Positions 1 to 9,256 of a stretch of DNA of 48,989 bases are shown piece by piece (position 1 is the stretch's first letter; each line of letters begins with the position of its first letter). The notes below the pieces were generated by a model, which saw nothing but the letters and a program-made list of their open reading frames with translations, was not told where the DNA came from and did no database searches. Source of the DNA: an uncultured Pseudomonadota bacterium (GTDB lineage: Bacteria > Pseudomonadota > Gammaproteobacteria > Steroidobacterales > Steroidobacteraceae). The stretch lies in contig CADEED010000017.1 of the NCBI GenBank assembly GCA_902826225.1, positions 1 to 48,989 on the forward strand, in the 5' to 3' direction. Both the position numbers and the translations under genes were made by a program.

Positions 1-89
1 GTGCCGACGTTGCGCGCTTCGCTCGCGGACTTGAAGTTCTCGATGCGTGACTTGATGAGGTCACTGATTTCGGATGCTTTCACGGACAT
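1..89 (-). CDS. atpA: ATP synthase F1 subunit alpha, N-terminus (cut by window edge)
   Basis: Only the first 29 or so codons lie in the window. The reading begins MSVKASEISDLIKSRIENF, which matches the usual amino-terminal helix of AtpA (an EISxLIKxRI pattern). It is the catalytic-hexamer alpha subunit of the F1 sector on the cytoplasmic face of the inner membrane. The start lies 15 nt after the atpH stop, in the standard order atpI-B-E-F-H-A, so it is cotranscribed with them. The rest of the gene, including the nucleotide-binding fold, is outside the window. The call rests on this short match and on the position. Confidence 0.9.
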   Translation of the reverse strand, partial: MSVKASEISDLIKSRIENFKSASEARNVG

Positions 90-104
90 GATGCGTTTCC
101 TGGA

Positions 105-641
105 TTAAGCCGTCAGATCAGTGGCCAGGCGTTCGAGCCGGCCCTTGATGGAGCCGTCGATCACGAGATCGCCGGCCTTGAGGACGGCGCCGCCTAACAA
201 CGTGCCGTCGACCTTCGTGTGCAGGCGCACGGTGCGCCCGAGTTTCTTCTGCAAGGCCGCGGCATAGCGGCTTTCCTGGTCGGACGTGAGCTTCGAGGCG
301 GAAGTCACCTCGACATCCACCGCGTTCTCCACCTCGGCCTTCATCTGCTCGAACAGTGCCGCGATCTCGGGGAGGAAACCGAGCCGGCGGTTCTGCGCGA
401 GCAATGCGATGAAGTTGCGTCCGTGCTCGTCGAGCTTGTCGCCGACGACGCCCGCCACGAGCTCCGCGAGCTGCGCGGGAGTGACGTGCGGGCTGCCCAG
501 CAGCGAGTGCACACGCGGGTCGATGACAACCTCGGCGGCACGCAGCAGCGACGCTGACGTCTGCCCCAGCGTGTTGCCCTCGCGCGCGAGCGCGAAGATG
601 GCCTTCGCGTACGGACGGGCGGTGGTGATGCGTTCGGCCAT
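105..641 (-). CDS. atpH: ATP synthase F1 subunit delta
   Basis: 178 residues, the normal length for the delta subunit (OSCP homologue), which joins the top of the F1 alpha/beta hexamer to the b-subunit stalk. The N-terminal part begins MAERITTARPYAKAIFALA, the helical start typical of AtpH. The C-terminal part carries the conserved stretch TLLGGAVLKAGDLVIDGSIK (compare GxxIRxGDxVIDxSxxGxL of the family). It starts 2 nt after the atpF stop, indicating translational coupling. A TTA leucine codon occurs in the Leu-Leu-Gly stretch. Confidence 0.97.
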   Translation of the reverse strand: MAERITTARPYAKAIFALAREGNTLGQTSASLLRAAEVVIDPRVHSLLGSPHVTPAQLAELVAGVVGDKLDEHGRNFIALLAQNRRLGFLPEIAALFEQMKAEVENAVDVEVTSASKLTSDQESRYAAALQKKLGRTVRLHTKVDGTLLGGAVLKAGDLVIDGSIKGRLERLATDLTA

Positions 642-643
642 GA

Positions 644-1114
644 TCAGAGCTTCGCCGCGATCTGGTCGAGCAGTTCGCCGTGCGTCTTCGCGTCGATCTC
701 TTTCTCGAGCACGCGCTTGGCGCCGGCCACCGCGAGGCTGACGACCTGCCCACGCAGCGCGTCGCGCGCACGATTGCTCTCGAGTTCGATCTGCGACTTC
801 GCCGAGGCCAGTGCTTTCTCGCCCTCGAGCGACGCCGCCTTGCGGGCGTCTTCGAGGATCTGGTTGGCCTGCGAGCGCGCCTGCGACTCGATCGCGAGAG
901 CGCGCGTGCGCGCTTCCTTGATCACGTCTTCGGCGCGGCTCTTCGCTTCCGACAGGTCCTTCTGGCCCTGCTCGGCGGCGGCGAGGCCGGCGGCGATCTT
1001 CTGCTCGCGCTCGTTCATCGCGCCGAGAATGATCGGCCAGATGAACTTCATCACGATCCAGACGAAGATCATGAAGACCAGCATCTGGACAATCAGTGTG
1101 ACGGTGATATCCAC
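644..1114 (-). CDS. atpF: ATP synthase F0 subunit b
   Basis: 156 residues, the usual size of subunit b, the peripheral stalk. One transmembrane helix lies near the N-terminus (about residues 7-27, LIVQMLVFMIFVWIVMKFIW). A long, highly charged alpha-helical region rich in Ala, Glu, Lys and Arg follows (about 35-150), forming the dimeric right-handed coiled coil that reaches up to delta. The start codon appears to be GTG (MDITVTLIVQ). It lies 37 nt downstream of atpE and 2 nt upstream of atpH. Confidence 0.97.
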   Translation of the reverse strand: MDITVTLIVQMLVFMIFVWIVMKFIWPIILGAMNEREQKIAAGLAAAEQGQKDLSEAKSRAEDVIKEARTRALAIESQARSQANQILEDARKAASLEGEKALASAKSQIELESNRARDALRGQVVSLAVAGAKRVLEKEIDAKTHGELLDQIAAKL

Positions 1115-1151
1115 GCGTCTCTCCTAGCGTTTGAAACGTCTGCTGCGAGAC

Positions 1152-1457
<306 letters not shown>

Positions 1458-1470
1458 CTAACTAACAACC

Positions 1471-2310
<840 letters not shown>

Positions 2311-2724
2311 CTATCGCTTCGCCGCGGCGCCGGTGCCGCTGAGGGGAGGAAGCGCGTTCGCCAGCGCAATCCAATACACGAACAAGGTGGCAATGTAGGC
2401 GCCGAACAGCGCCGGGAACATTACCTTCAACGTCATGAACACCACGACGAACAACGTCACCGTCACGCCGAGCTTCGCGGCTTCGCCGACGTAGAACGCG
2501 CGCGCGACGCGCTCGGCCGCGGCGCCAGCCGGCGATGCGAACCCGATGAAGGCGAGGACGGCGCTGGCGATGACGGAGATGCCGCCGCCCACGAGCGCGG
2601 AAAGACCGGCGACGCGTCCCCAGACCGCGAGACAGATTGCCGCGACTACGAGGGTGACGACGACCTGACCGAGCACTACGCTTCCAGCCAGTCGCCTCGC
2701 TTGGGGCAACTCAAGGGTGACCAC
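2311..2724 (-). CDS. atpI: ATP synthase protein I (AtpI)
   Basis: About 137 residues with four hydrophobic segments; a membrane protein linked to c-ring assembly and Mg2+ handling, first gene of the atp operon. Start chosen at GTG 2724 (MVTLELPQARRLAG...) because AGGAG lies just upstream (short 4-nt spacer). The frame is open to an ATG at 2772, which would add 16 uncharacteristic residues. The conserved C-terminal part (PALFGAYIATLFVYWIALAN) resembles the AtpI/UncI family. It is weakly conserved in general, so the call leans on position as well. Confidence 0.85.
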   Translation of the reverse strand: MVTLELPQARRLAGSVVLGQVVVTLVVAAICLAVWGRVAGLSALVGGGISVIASAVLAFIGFASPAGAAAERVARAFYVGEAAKLGVTVTLFVVVFMTLKVMFPALFGAYIATLFVYWIALANALPPLSGTGAAAKR

Positions 2725-2855
2725 GACACTCCTATTGCAAGTCGACAACTTCCGAACAGAATTCAAGGGCACGCGACGGTCGCGAGCTCCAACGGCAAGG
2801 TTCGAAAATTGTTTGGCTTGGCAACGACTTACGTGTGCCTTGGCCAGGGGCGCGC

Positions 2856-2884
2856 ATTATATACACCGACCCCCCGTGCTTCAA
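2856..2884 (-). promoter_or_regulatory. sigma70-type promoter of the atp operon
   Basis: On the minus strand TTGAAG (2884-2879) and a perfect TATAAT (2861-2856) are separated by exactly 17 nt. The predicted start site is near 2849, about 125 nt upstream of atpI. It is the best consensus promoter in the window. It suits a constitutively strong operon and uncouples atp expression from the par genes upstream. Confidence 0.75.
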
Positions 2885-2892
2885 CACGAAAA

Positions 2893-2927
2893 CCCCCTGG
2901 AACCGCTTTTTTTCCAGGCGGTTTTTA
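2893..2927 (-). terminator. hairpin between the lipoprotein gene and the atp promoter
   Basis: Directly at the TAA of the 2925-3626 gene. Minus-strand CCTGGAA and TTCCAGG form a perfect 7-bp stem around an A-rich loop and are followed shortly by GGGTTTT. An alternative pairing AACCGC/GCGGTT shares the same bases. On the plus strand the second form is followed by TTTTT, so it could stop transcription in either direction. It would isolate the atp promoter from read-through. The stem composition supports a terminator; the run of T after the minus-strand stem is imperfect. Confidence 0.5.
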
Positions 2928-3626
2928 CCTATCCGGAAGTCGCCGGATGCGCAGGTCCTGGATACGCAAATGGCTATGGGTGGTGCGCAGCGCAAACCAG
3001 CCCCGGCGGTACGGGGCGGCGTCCTCGTAGACGAACAGCGGCCTGCCGTCGCGGCGGAACTCGATGCGGGTGCCGGCCGCGATCAGCGTGAGGGTCTGCC
3101 GGCGGTTCGGGACGAGCATCGCGTCGGCGGCCGAGAGGTCGTGCTCCGGGAGCAGCGGCCGGACCTGCAGGTCGCCGATGTAGCGGCGGAAGCGCGTGGT
3201 CGTATTGCGGTTGCCGCCCAGGCCTGCGTAATAAGTGAGCAGGTCGTTGTACTCGGCGAAACGGCCGGAGCGCGGCTTGGCATGGACTGGTGTCGTGCCG
3301 TCCGCGTTGCGGGCCATCCAGAAGACGTTGAGGTCGCTCACCTGGTCGTTCGGACCGTCCGCCGAGACGGCGGTGGCGTCGAAGGTGATTTCGACGGGGC
3401 CGATCAGCTCACGGTCGAGCCACACGGTGATGCCGGCGGGCGTGTCGATGTCCATGACGCCGCCCTCGAGACGGACCCGGGCTGCGGGGCTTTCGGCTTC
3501 GATGTGCCACCGATCGAGCGAGTCCAGTGCGTCCGTGGTCGCGTCCCGAGGCGCCGTCGCGCAACCCGCGAGCAGCGCGACTGACAGGACACTATTGAAT
3601 GTGCGCGAGGATGCCGTCGAGCTCAT
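2925..3626 (-). CDS. lipoprotein with DUF6250-like domain
   Basis: 233 residues. The N-terminus MSSTASSRTFNSVLSVALLAGC is a lipoprotein signal with lipobox LAGC (Cys22). The mature part reads like a beta-sandwich (concanavalin-like) domain: RLEGGVMDIDTPAGITVWLD, DLNVFWMARNADG, YYAGLGGNRNTTTRFRRY, and the C-terminal RRGWFALRTTHSHLRIQDLR. This resembles the DUF6250 family, often found with polysaccharide-active proteins; no enzyme activity can be claimed. It overlaps the 3' end of parB by 35 nt and is followed by a terminator-like hairpin, so it is the last gene of the par operon. An unusual passenger between parB and atpI. Confidence 0.7.
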   Translation of the reverse strand: MSSTASSRTFNSVLSVALLAGCATAPRDATTDALDSLDRWHIEAESPAARVRLEGGVMDIDTPAGITVWLDRELIGPVEITFDATAVSADGPNDQVSDLNVFWMARNADGTTPVHAKPRSGRFAEYNDLLTYYAGLGGNRNTTTRFRRYIGDLQVRPLLPEHDLSAADAMLVPNRRQTLTLIAAGTRIEFRRDGRPLFVYEDAAPYRRGWFALRTTHSHLRIQDLRIRRLPDR

Positions 3627-4527
3627 CGAGGGAGTGGTAGCTCACGACGACCTTGCCCTTGCCCGACCCCGTGTGCTGGATCTGCACGGGCGCGCCGAGC
3701 TTCTCCGAGAGGTCGTCCTGCAACTTCTGGATGTTCGGGTCGAGCGCCTTGCCGTCCTTCGCTGCGGCGCCGCTGCTCCCGGAGGCCCTGGCGAGCATGG
3801 CGCGGACCATGCCCTCGGTATCGCGCACCGAGAGACCCTTCTTCGCGACCATCGCGCCGACTTCGACTTGCTGGCGGCGATGCGGCAGACCTAACAAGGC
3901 GCGGGCGTGCCCCATCTCGAGCTCGCGCTTCTCGACGAAGGCGCTGATCTCGTCCGGCAGCTCGAGCAGGCGCAGTAGATTGGAGACCGCGGCGCGCGAC
4001 CGCCCGACCGCATCCGCGGCCTGCTGGTGGGTGATGCCGAACTCGCTGATCAGTCGTTCGAGCGCGCGCGCCTCTTCGAGCGGGTTCAGGTTCTCGCGCT
4101 GGATGTTCTCGATGAGCGACATCGCGATCGCGGCTTCGTCGGGTACGCGACGGATGACGGCCGGGATCGTGGCCAATTCGGCCAACTGCGCGGCGCGCCA
4201 GCGGCGCTCGCCGGCAATGATCTCGTAACGCTGCGAGGCTCCCGTGGCGCCTTCGACCGGACGCACGACAATCGGCTGCACGATGCCCTGCGCCTTGATC
4301 GACGCCGCGAGTTCTTCGAGCGACTCCTGGCGCATGTCGACGCGCGGCTGGTACTTGCCGCGCTGCAGGAGATCGAGCGGGAGATTCGCGAGTTCGTCGC
4401 CGGGGAGCTTGTTCACCGGAGCCGGTGCTCCCGTTGCCGGCGGCGCGCCGGGTTCGGGCTTGCGCGTCATCTGCCCGAGGAGGGCTTCGAGACCGCGGCC
4501 CATGACCGGTTTCTTCGGACTGCTCAT
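3592..4527 (-). CDS. parB: chromosome partitioning protein ParB
   Basis: 311 residues from ATG 4527 (MSSPKKPVMGRGLEALLG, the typical ParB opening). The frame stays open upstream to 4986, but that stretch is antisense-free filler overlapping the GNAT gene. Visible blocks: the CTPase/ParB fold with IVQPIVVRP and GERRWRAAQLA (about 115-135), SLIENIQRENLNPLEEA (Box II), a helix-turn-helix ITHQQAADAVGRSRAAVSNLLRLLELP, and a C-terminal dimerisation tail. It loads on parS and works with ParA in origin segregation. There is no SD; TATCAT lies 8 nt before the ATG, so the mRNA may be nearly leaderless. A TTA codon sits in ARALLGLP. Confidence 0.95.
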   Translation of the reverse strand: MSSPKKPVMGRGLEALLGQMTRKPEPGAPPATGAPAPVNKLPGDELANLPLDLLQRGKYQPRVDMRQESLEELAASIKAQGIVQPIVVRPVEGATGASQRYEIIAGERRWRAAQLAELATIPAVIRRVPDEAAIAMSLIENIQRENLNPLEEARALERLISEFGITHQQAADAVGRSRAAVSNLLRLLELPDEISAFVEKRELEMGHARALLGLPHRRQQVEVGAMVAKKGLSVRDTEGMVRAMLARASGSSGAAAKDGKALDPNIQKLQDDLSEKLGAPVQIQHTGSGKGKVVVSYHSLDELDGILAHIQ

Positions 4528-4551
4528 GGAGCGGGATGATAAGGGCGCGGA

Positions 4552-4609
4552 GAAAAAGGGGTCAGACCTATTTTTCGCGGTCGCGAAAAATAGGTCTGAC
4601 CCCTTTTTC
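4552..4609. repeat. long inverted repeat, GGGGTCAGACC core (copy 1)
   Basis: Two perfect 28-nt arms (4552-4579 and 4582-4609) separated by GT. The arm reads GAAAAAGGGGTCAGACC, then TATTTTTCGCG. It lies between the GNAT stop (4623) and the parB start (4527). A second copy with the same core is at 30656-30742. As RNA it would form a very stable hairpin ending in CCCCTTTTT, so it can act as a terminator in either direction. A non-autonomous REP-type element is the other reading. Confidence 0.85.
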
Positions 4610-4622
4610 CGCCCCCGTCCGC

Positions 4623-5114
4623 TTACTTCGCCAATTTCTTGTACATCACGTACGCATCGACGAAACCAAGGCGCGCGTGCCGGAATGCCCCCGGCAACGT
4701 TCCCACGATCTCGAAGCCGAGGCGCTGCCACAGCCGCACCGCGCGCTCGTTGGTCGACACGACGAAGTTGAACTGCATCGCCCGGAACCCGTGGTCGATC
4801 GCCCATTGCTGCGAGTGCTCGCACATCGCCGACGCGACGCCCTTGCCGGCCGCGCCCGGCGCCACGACGTAGCCACAGTTGCTGACGTGAGAACCCAAAC
4901 CCACCTGGTTCGCCTTGATGAAGTACGTGCCGACGATGCGATCGCCGTCCATCGCGACGAACGTGGCGGCGGGCGCGTCGATCCACGCGGCCCGGATGAA
5001 ATCCTCTCCGTGCTCGGGTCCGAATGGATAGGACTCACCCGTAGCAAACGTGTCGCGCAGGATGGGCCAGATGGCGGGCCAGTCGGCGGCGGTGACGGCG
5101 CGGATCGCGAGCAT
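4623..5114 (-). CDS. GNAT family N-acetyltransferase
   Basis: 163 residues from ATG 5114 (MLAIRAVTAADWPAIWPILR, a standard GNAT beginning). A TTG at 5150 overlapping the parA stop would give 175 residues. The acetyl-CoA binding motif A is visible as VSNCGYVVAPGAAGKGVASAM (Q/R-x-x-G-x-G/A type, about residues 78-98). Motif B follows as NERAVRLWQRLGFEIVGTLPGAF. The substrate cannot be read from sequence; this subfamily contains small-molecule and amino-acid acetyltransferases. It is inserted between parA and parB, which are usually adjacent, and is followed by the inverted repeat at 4552-4609. Confidence 0.85.
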   Translation of the reverse strand: MLAIRAVTAADWPAIWPILRDTFATGESYPFGPEHGEDFIRAAWIDAPAATFVAMDGDRIVGTYFIKANQVGLGSHVSNCGYVVAPGAAGKGVASAMCEHSQQWAIDHGFRAMQFNFVVSTNERAVRLWQRLGFEIVGTLPGAFRHARLGFVDAYVMYKKLAK

Positions 5115-5146
5115 GGGTTGGTCAGGGGTTTCGACGGCGCCTGGAA

Positions 5147-5995
5147 TCAACTGAGCGGACGTTCGCCCTCGACGGCAGGCGCCTCCGCGGGCGGCGGGCT
5201 CACATCGGCATCGTTCGCCGCGGTATCGTCGTCCTTGCGCAGCATTTCGCCCGCGAGCGCGAGGTACGCGAGCGCGCCGCGCGAGTCCTTGTCGTGCTGC
5301 AGCACCGGCTTGCCGAACGACGGCGCCTCGGCGAGCCGCACGTTGCGCGGCACGATCGTGCGGAACACCTTGTCGCCGAAGACGGCGATGAGCTGGCTCG
5401 ACACTTCGTTCGCGAGATTGTTACGCGGATCGAACATGGTGCGCAGGATGCCCTCGACCTCGAGGTGCGGATTCACGGCGGCCTTGATCTGGTCGATGGT
5501 GTTCACCAGCGCGGACAATCCCTCGAGCGCGTAGTACTCGCACTGCATCGGGATCAGCACGCTTTGCGCGGCGACGAGCGCGTTCAGCGTGAGCATGTTG
5601 AGCGCGGGCGGGCAGTCGATGAGGATGACCTCGTACTGATCCTGCACCGATTCCAGCGCCTTGCGCAGCTTGAGTTCGCGGCCCGCCATCGTCGTGAGCA
5701 GGCGGACTTCGGCGGCCGTCAAGTCCTGGTTAGACGGCATGAGCGAGAGGCCGGGCGTCGATTCGAGCGGGATGATGACCTCGCTCGCCATCGCCTCGCC
5801 TAACAACACGTCGCCGGTGCCGCGCGTGATCTGCGATTTCTCGACACCGCAACCCATCGTCGCGTTGCCCTGCGGGTCGATGTCGACGAGCAGCACGCGG
5901 CGGCGGGTCGCGGCGAACGAGGCGGCGAGATTGACCGCGGTGGTCGTCTTGCCGACGCCGCCCTTCTGGTTCGCCACTGCGATGATCCGCTTCAT
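5147..5995 (-). CDS. parA: chromosome partitioning ATPase ParA (Soj type)
   Basis: 282 residues. The deviant Walker A motif KGGVGKTTTAVNLAASF is at residues 10-26, VLLVDIDPQGNAT (Walker A') at about 35-47, and the Walker B-like VILIDCPPALNMLT at about 114-127. No N-terminal DNA-binding extension is present, which marks the chromosomal type. It drives origin segregation with ParB. Upstream of the ATG there is no SD but TAAGAT lies 8 nt away (6009-6004), a possible leaderless start. A TTA codon occurs in DVLLGEA. The C-terminal 30 residues are acidic and Pro/Ala rich. Confidence 0.95.
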   Translation of the reverse strand: MKRIIAVANQKGGVGKTTTAVNLAASFAATRRRVLLVDIDPQGNATMGCGVEKSQITRGTGDVLLGEAMASEVIIPLESTPGLSLMPSNQDLTAAEVRLLTTMAGRELKLRKALESVQDQYEVILIDCPPALNMLTLNALVAAQSVLIPMQCEYYALEGLSALVNTIDQIKAAVNPHLEVEGILRTMFDPRNNLANEVSSQLIAVFGDKVFRTIVPRNVRLAEAPSFGKPVLQHDKDSRGALAYLALAGEMLRKDDDTAANDADVSPPPAEAPAVEGERPLS

Positions 5996-6056
5996 GGGGC
6001 GTCATCTTAGACCCGATTGGCGCCGCGGGGTGATCGACTCGCAGCGCCGGCGCGCG

Positions 6057-7148
6057 TCACCAGAGCGCGGGTTCGATCGGCACGACGTCGGATTGAGCGT
6101 CGCCAATCGCGTACAACCGGAGCGACGGGGAATATGTCTTCATTCGCAGTGAGCGTCCATCGGGCTGGATCTCGAACATCCGCAGGTAGCCGAGGCCGCC
6201 TTCATCGAGCAGCTGGAAATTCGCGAGGACTTGTCCGACGAGATTGCCGTCGTCGCCGCGGCTTTCCAGATAGCCGGCGCCCGTCCCGCCGACATGTCCG
6301 CACAACACGAGGAACACGCCCGCATGCCGGCGGACGAGACCGTTCCAGAGCATTTCGCCATCGAACTCCGGATCGTCGCGCGCTTCGCCCCTCGACATCC
6401 GGTACGACATGGGGCTCCAGAGCTGCTGCGCGCCACGCGCCCGCCAGTCGTAGCGCGTCGAGTCGTCGTACAGGTAGGCATGCGACACGATGATCACGCG
6501 GTCGGATGCGTACCGGGACAGCACTTGGTTCGCCCAGGCAACCGTCGAGGCGCGCGGCGCCCATTCGAGCATCAGGATCCCGAGGGTCACGTGCGGCAGC
6601 CCGATACGGTAGTAGGCGTTCTCGATCTCGCCGGTGCGCGCCGTTTCCGCGAGCAGGGACTGCGAGACGCCGGGGGGAGTCGGAAAGAAGGCCGGCATCA
6701 TCGATCCGCGCTTACGCGCACTGCCCTCGGGGCCCTCATCATGATTGCCGGTCGCGAGCATGAGCGGCACGTGCCACTGCGCGGCGAGCAGCTGGTCCCG
6801 CACGTAGCGCCATTCCGACGCCGAATTGTGTTCGGTCAGGTCGCCGGAGAAGACCGCCGCGCGGATGTGGCGAACTTCGCCCTGGTCCGCGAGCCAGCGC
6901 ATCTGCGCGGCCAGGTGAGGCAGACCGCACTTCGTGTAGTACTGGATGTCGGGAAGCATCACGACGGTCGACGAGCCCGCCGGCGACGGCGACGGCTCGA
7001 CGGCCGATGTCGGCGCGAGAATGCGCGGCGCTCCGAGCGGGCCCAACCCGGTGGTCAGCTTGCAGTCGAGCGCGCGCCCCTGACCGCTGGCTGCGAACGT
7101 CAGCAGCGCGCTCGCGAGGAGCGCGCGCCGGTAAATGCGCGTCGTCAC
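6057..7148 (-). CDS. exported metallophosphoesterase
   Basis: 363 residues from a GTG at 7148 that overlaps the rsmG stop (GTGA). The N-terminus MTTRIYRRALLASALLTFAASGQGRA is a signal peptide. Calcineurin-like phosphoesterase motifs follow in order: LPDIQYYT, FSGDLTEHN, TGNHDEG, VSHAYL and CGHVGGTG. Two positions differ from the textbook set: DIQ in place of DxH, and GHVG in place of GHxH. The two metal sites may therefore differ or one may be weak. The substrate is unknown. It sits between rsmG and parA, which are normally neighbours, and is coupled to rsmG. The frame is open well upstream of the GTG, but that part only overlaps rsmG. Confidence 0.8.
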   Translation of the reverse strand: MTTRIYRRALLASALLTFAASGQGRALDCKLTTGLGPLGAPRILAPTSAVEPSPSPAGSSTVVMLPDIQYYTKCGLPHLAAQMRWLADQGEVRHIRAAVFSGDLTEHNSASEWRYVRDQLLAAQWHVPLMLATGNHDEGPEGSARKRGSMMPAFFPTPPGVSQSLLAETARTGEIENAYYRIGLPHVTLGILMLEWAPRASTVAWANQVLSRYASDRVIIVSHAYLYDDSTRYDWRARGAQQLWSPMSYRMSRGEARDDPEFDGEMLWNGLVRRHAGVFLVLCGHVGGTGAGYLESRGDDGNLVGQVLANFQLLDEGGLGYLRMFEIQPDGRSLRMKTYSPSLRLYAIGDAQSDVVPIEPALW

Positions 7149-7792
7149 CGCGCTCGCGTCAGCGTGACGAGATGCCTGTCGGCGTCGAGTCCGGGGACGT
7201 GCAGCCGTTTCACCTGTGCCGCCCAGCCGCGCGGCAGCGCCGCCAGTTCCGTGGCGGGATCCTTGCCCTTCATCGCGAGGATTCTTCCGCGGGGCGCCAG
7301 GAGTTTGCCGGCGTCCCGCAGCAGATCCGCCAGGGGGCCCACGGCGCGGGCGATGACGACGTCGAACTTCTCCTCGGCGGGGTAGGACTCCGCGCGGGCC
7401 GCGACCGCCCGGGCGTTGCGGATGTCGAGCGCGGCGATGGCCTCCGCCACGAACCGAATTTTTTTCTGCGTGCCGTCGATGAGCATGAATTCCCGCCCGG
7501 GGCACGCGACCGCCAGCGGGATGCCGGGGAAACCTCCGCCGGTGCCCACGTCGATTAGACGTTGTGCGTCGCCCAGGTCCGTCGCGAGGGACAAACTATC
7601 GAGCATGTGCAGCGTGAGGATCCCCTCGGGCGACACGATCGAGGTGAGGTTCACGTGTTCGTTGCGCTCGCGCAGCATGTGCGCGTAGCGCCAGAGGATC
7701 GTCAATTGCGATTCGTCGAGATCGATCCCGAGCCGGTTGGCACCGGCACCCAGCTTCTCCGTCCAGACGGATTCTTCGAACGCATCGGTCAC
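7145..7792 (-). CDS. rsmG: 16S rRNA (guanine527-N7)-methyltransferase RsmG
   Basis: 215 residues, normal for RsmG/GidB. The SAM-binding motif I is clear: LIDVGTGGGFPGIPLAVACPG (about residues 79-99). It is followed by ARAVAARAESYPAEEKFDVVIARAVGPLADLLRDA (motif with the conserved RA). It modifies G527 in the 530 loop of 16S rRNA. The next gene upstream is prpD rather than mnmG/gidA, so the usual mnmG-rsmG pair is broken here. It starts 3 nt after the prpD stop. Confidence 0.95.
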   Translation of the reverse strand: MTDAFEESVWTEKLGAGANRLGIDLDESQLTILWRYAHMLRERNEHVNLTSIVSPEGILTLHMLDSLSLATDLGDAQRLIDVGTGGGFPGIPLAVACPGREFMLIDGTQKKIRFVAEAIAALDIRNARAVAARAESYPAEEKFDVVIARAVGPLADLLRDAGKLLAPRGRILAMKGKDPATELAALPRGWAAQVKRLHVPGLDADRHLVTLTRAR

Positions 7793-7795
7793 GAA

Positions 7796-9241
7796 TCAGT
7801 TCGCGACCAGCGCGGCCATGAACTCGTTGACCGGCAGCGAGTCGAGATCGGCTCGATCGAACAGTGACTTGATCGCCTCCGATTGCTTCGGCGGGTAGTG
7901 AGCCGCCACCGAGTCCCTGAACTTCTTCACGAGCACCGGCATGCCCTCCACGCGGCGCTTGCGATGGCCGATCGGGAAATCGATGCGCAGGTGCAGCTTC
8001 TCGCCGTCGTTCATGATCACGGTGAGCGCGTTGCCGATGTGGCGCTTGTCGCGCTCGTAGTATTCCTTCGTGAAGGTGGTGTTCTCCTTCACCTCCATCT
8101 TCGCGCGCAGGCTGTCGATGCGCGGATCGTTCGCGACGCCGTCTTCGTAGTCGGCGGCCGTGAGGCGGCCGAAGATGAGCGGCACGGCGACCATGTACTG
8201 GAGGCAGTGGTCGCGATCGGCGGGATTCGCCAGCGGCCCGGTCTTGTCGATGATGCGCACGCCCGGCTCCTGCGTCTCGATGACGATGCGCTCGATCTGC
8301 GCGAGGCGGTCCTTCACCTGCGGGTGCAGCGCCATCGCGCACTCCACCGCCGTCTGCGAATGGAACTCGGCGGGGAAGGAGATCTTGAAGAGGACGTTCT
8401 CCATCACGTAGCTGCCGAGCGGTTGCGCCAGGGTGAGCGTCTTGCCCTTGAAAAGCACGTCCTGGAATCCCCAGGTCTTCGCGGTCAGCGCCGAGGGATA
8501 GCCCATCTCGTTCTTGAGGGCGAACAGCGCGTGGCGCACGGCGCGCGAGGTCGCGTCGCCCGCAGCCCAGCTCTTGCGCGAGCCCGTGTTCGGCGCATGG
8601 CGATACGTGCGCAGCGCGCCGCCGTCGATCCAGGCGTTCGACAGCGCGTTGACGATCTGCTCCATCGAGCCGCCCAGCATCTGCGTGGCGACCGCGGTCG
8701 AGGCGACTCGCACGAGCAGCACGTGATCGAGGCCGACGCGGTTGAAGGAGTTCTCGAGCGCGAGCACACCCTGGATCTCGTGCGCCTTGATCATCGACGT
8801 CAGCACGTCGCGCACCGTCAGGGGCTTCTCGCCGAGCAGTATCGCGCGGCGCGACAGATAGTCCGCCACCGAGAGGATCGCGCCGAGGTTGTCGGAGGGA
8901 TGGCCCCATTCGGCGGCGAGCCACGTGTCGTTGAAGTCGAGCCAGCGCACCATCGCGCCGATCGAGAACGCGCCCATGACCGGGTCGAGCTCGTAGCTCG
9001 TGCCGGGCACGCGCGAGCCGCCGGGCATCGTGGCGCCCGGGACGACGGGTCCCAACAGTTTCGTGCAAGCCGGATACTTGAGCGCCTGCAGGCCGCACGC
9101 GAGCGTGTCCATGAGGCAGTAGCGCGCCGTCTCGTACGCCTGGGTGCTGTCGATGCGGTAGTTGGAGGTGTAGTCGGCGATGGCGACGAGCAGGTCGTCC
9201 GGACTCGGGCGCTGCGCGGACTTGTAATCGTGGGAAGACAT
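7796..9241 (-). CDS. prpD: 2-methylcitrate dehydratase PrpD (MmgE/PrpD family)
   Basis: 481 residues, matching the ~483-residue PrpD. Family blocks: [25 protein letters not shown] near the N-terminus, [29 protein letters not shown] (about residues 96-124, the conserved D-FND-W and HPSD region), and [24 protein letters not shown]. It dehydrates 2-methylcitrate to 2-methyl-cis-aconitate in the propionate pathway. It lies 15 nt after sugE, so it shares a transcript with sugE and, through it, prpC-prpB. No iron-sulfur AcnD homologue is seen, which fits use of the PrpD route. Confidence 0.94.
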   Translation of the reverse strand: MSSHDYKSAQRPSPDDLLVAIADYTSNYRIDSTQAYETARYCLMDTLACGLQALKYPACTKLLGPVVPGATMPGGSRVPGTSYELDPVMGAFSIGAMVRWLDFNDTWLAAEWGHPSDNLGAILSVADYLSRRAILLGEKPLTVRDVLTSMIKAHEIQGVLALENSFNRVGLDHVLLVRVASTAVATQMLGGSMEQIVNALSNAWIDGGALRTYRHAPNTGSRKSWAAGDATSRAVRHALFALKNEMGYPSALTAKTWGFQDVLFKGKTLTLAQPLGSYVMENVLFKISFPAEFHSQTAVECAMALHPQVKDRLAQIERIVIETQEPGVRIIDKTGPLANPADRDHCLQYMVAVPLIFGRLTAADYEDGVANDPRIDSLRAKMEVKENTTFTKEYYERDKRHIGNALTVIMNDGEKLHLRIDFPIGHRKRRVEGMPVLVKKFRDSVAAHYPPKQSEAIKSLFDRADLDSLPVNEFMAALVAN

Positions 9242-9256
9242 GGAAACTCCGACGTG

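Noticed and set aside
7651..7666. TTCACGTG words (also near 16434 and 45617) as possible parS sites.
   Set aside because: They match only part of TGTTTCACGTGAAACA and lie inside coding regions; no full parS was seen in the window.
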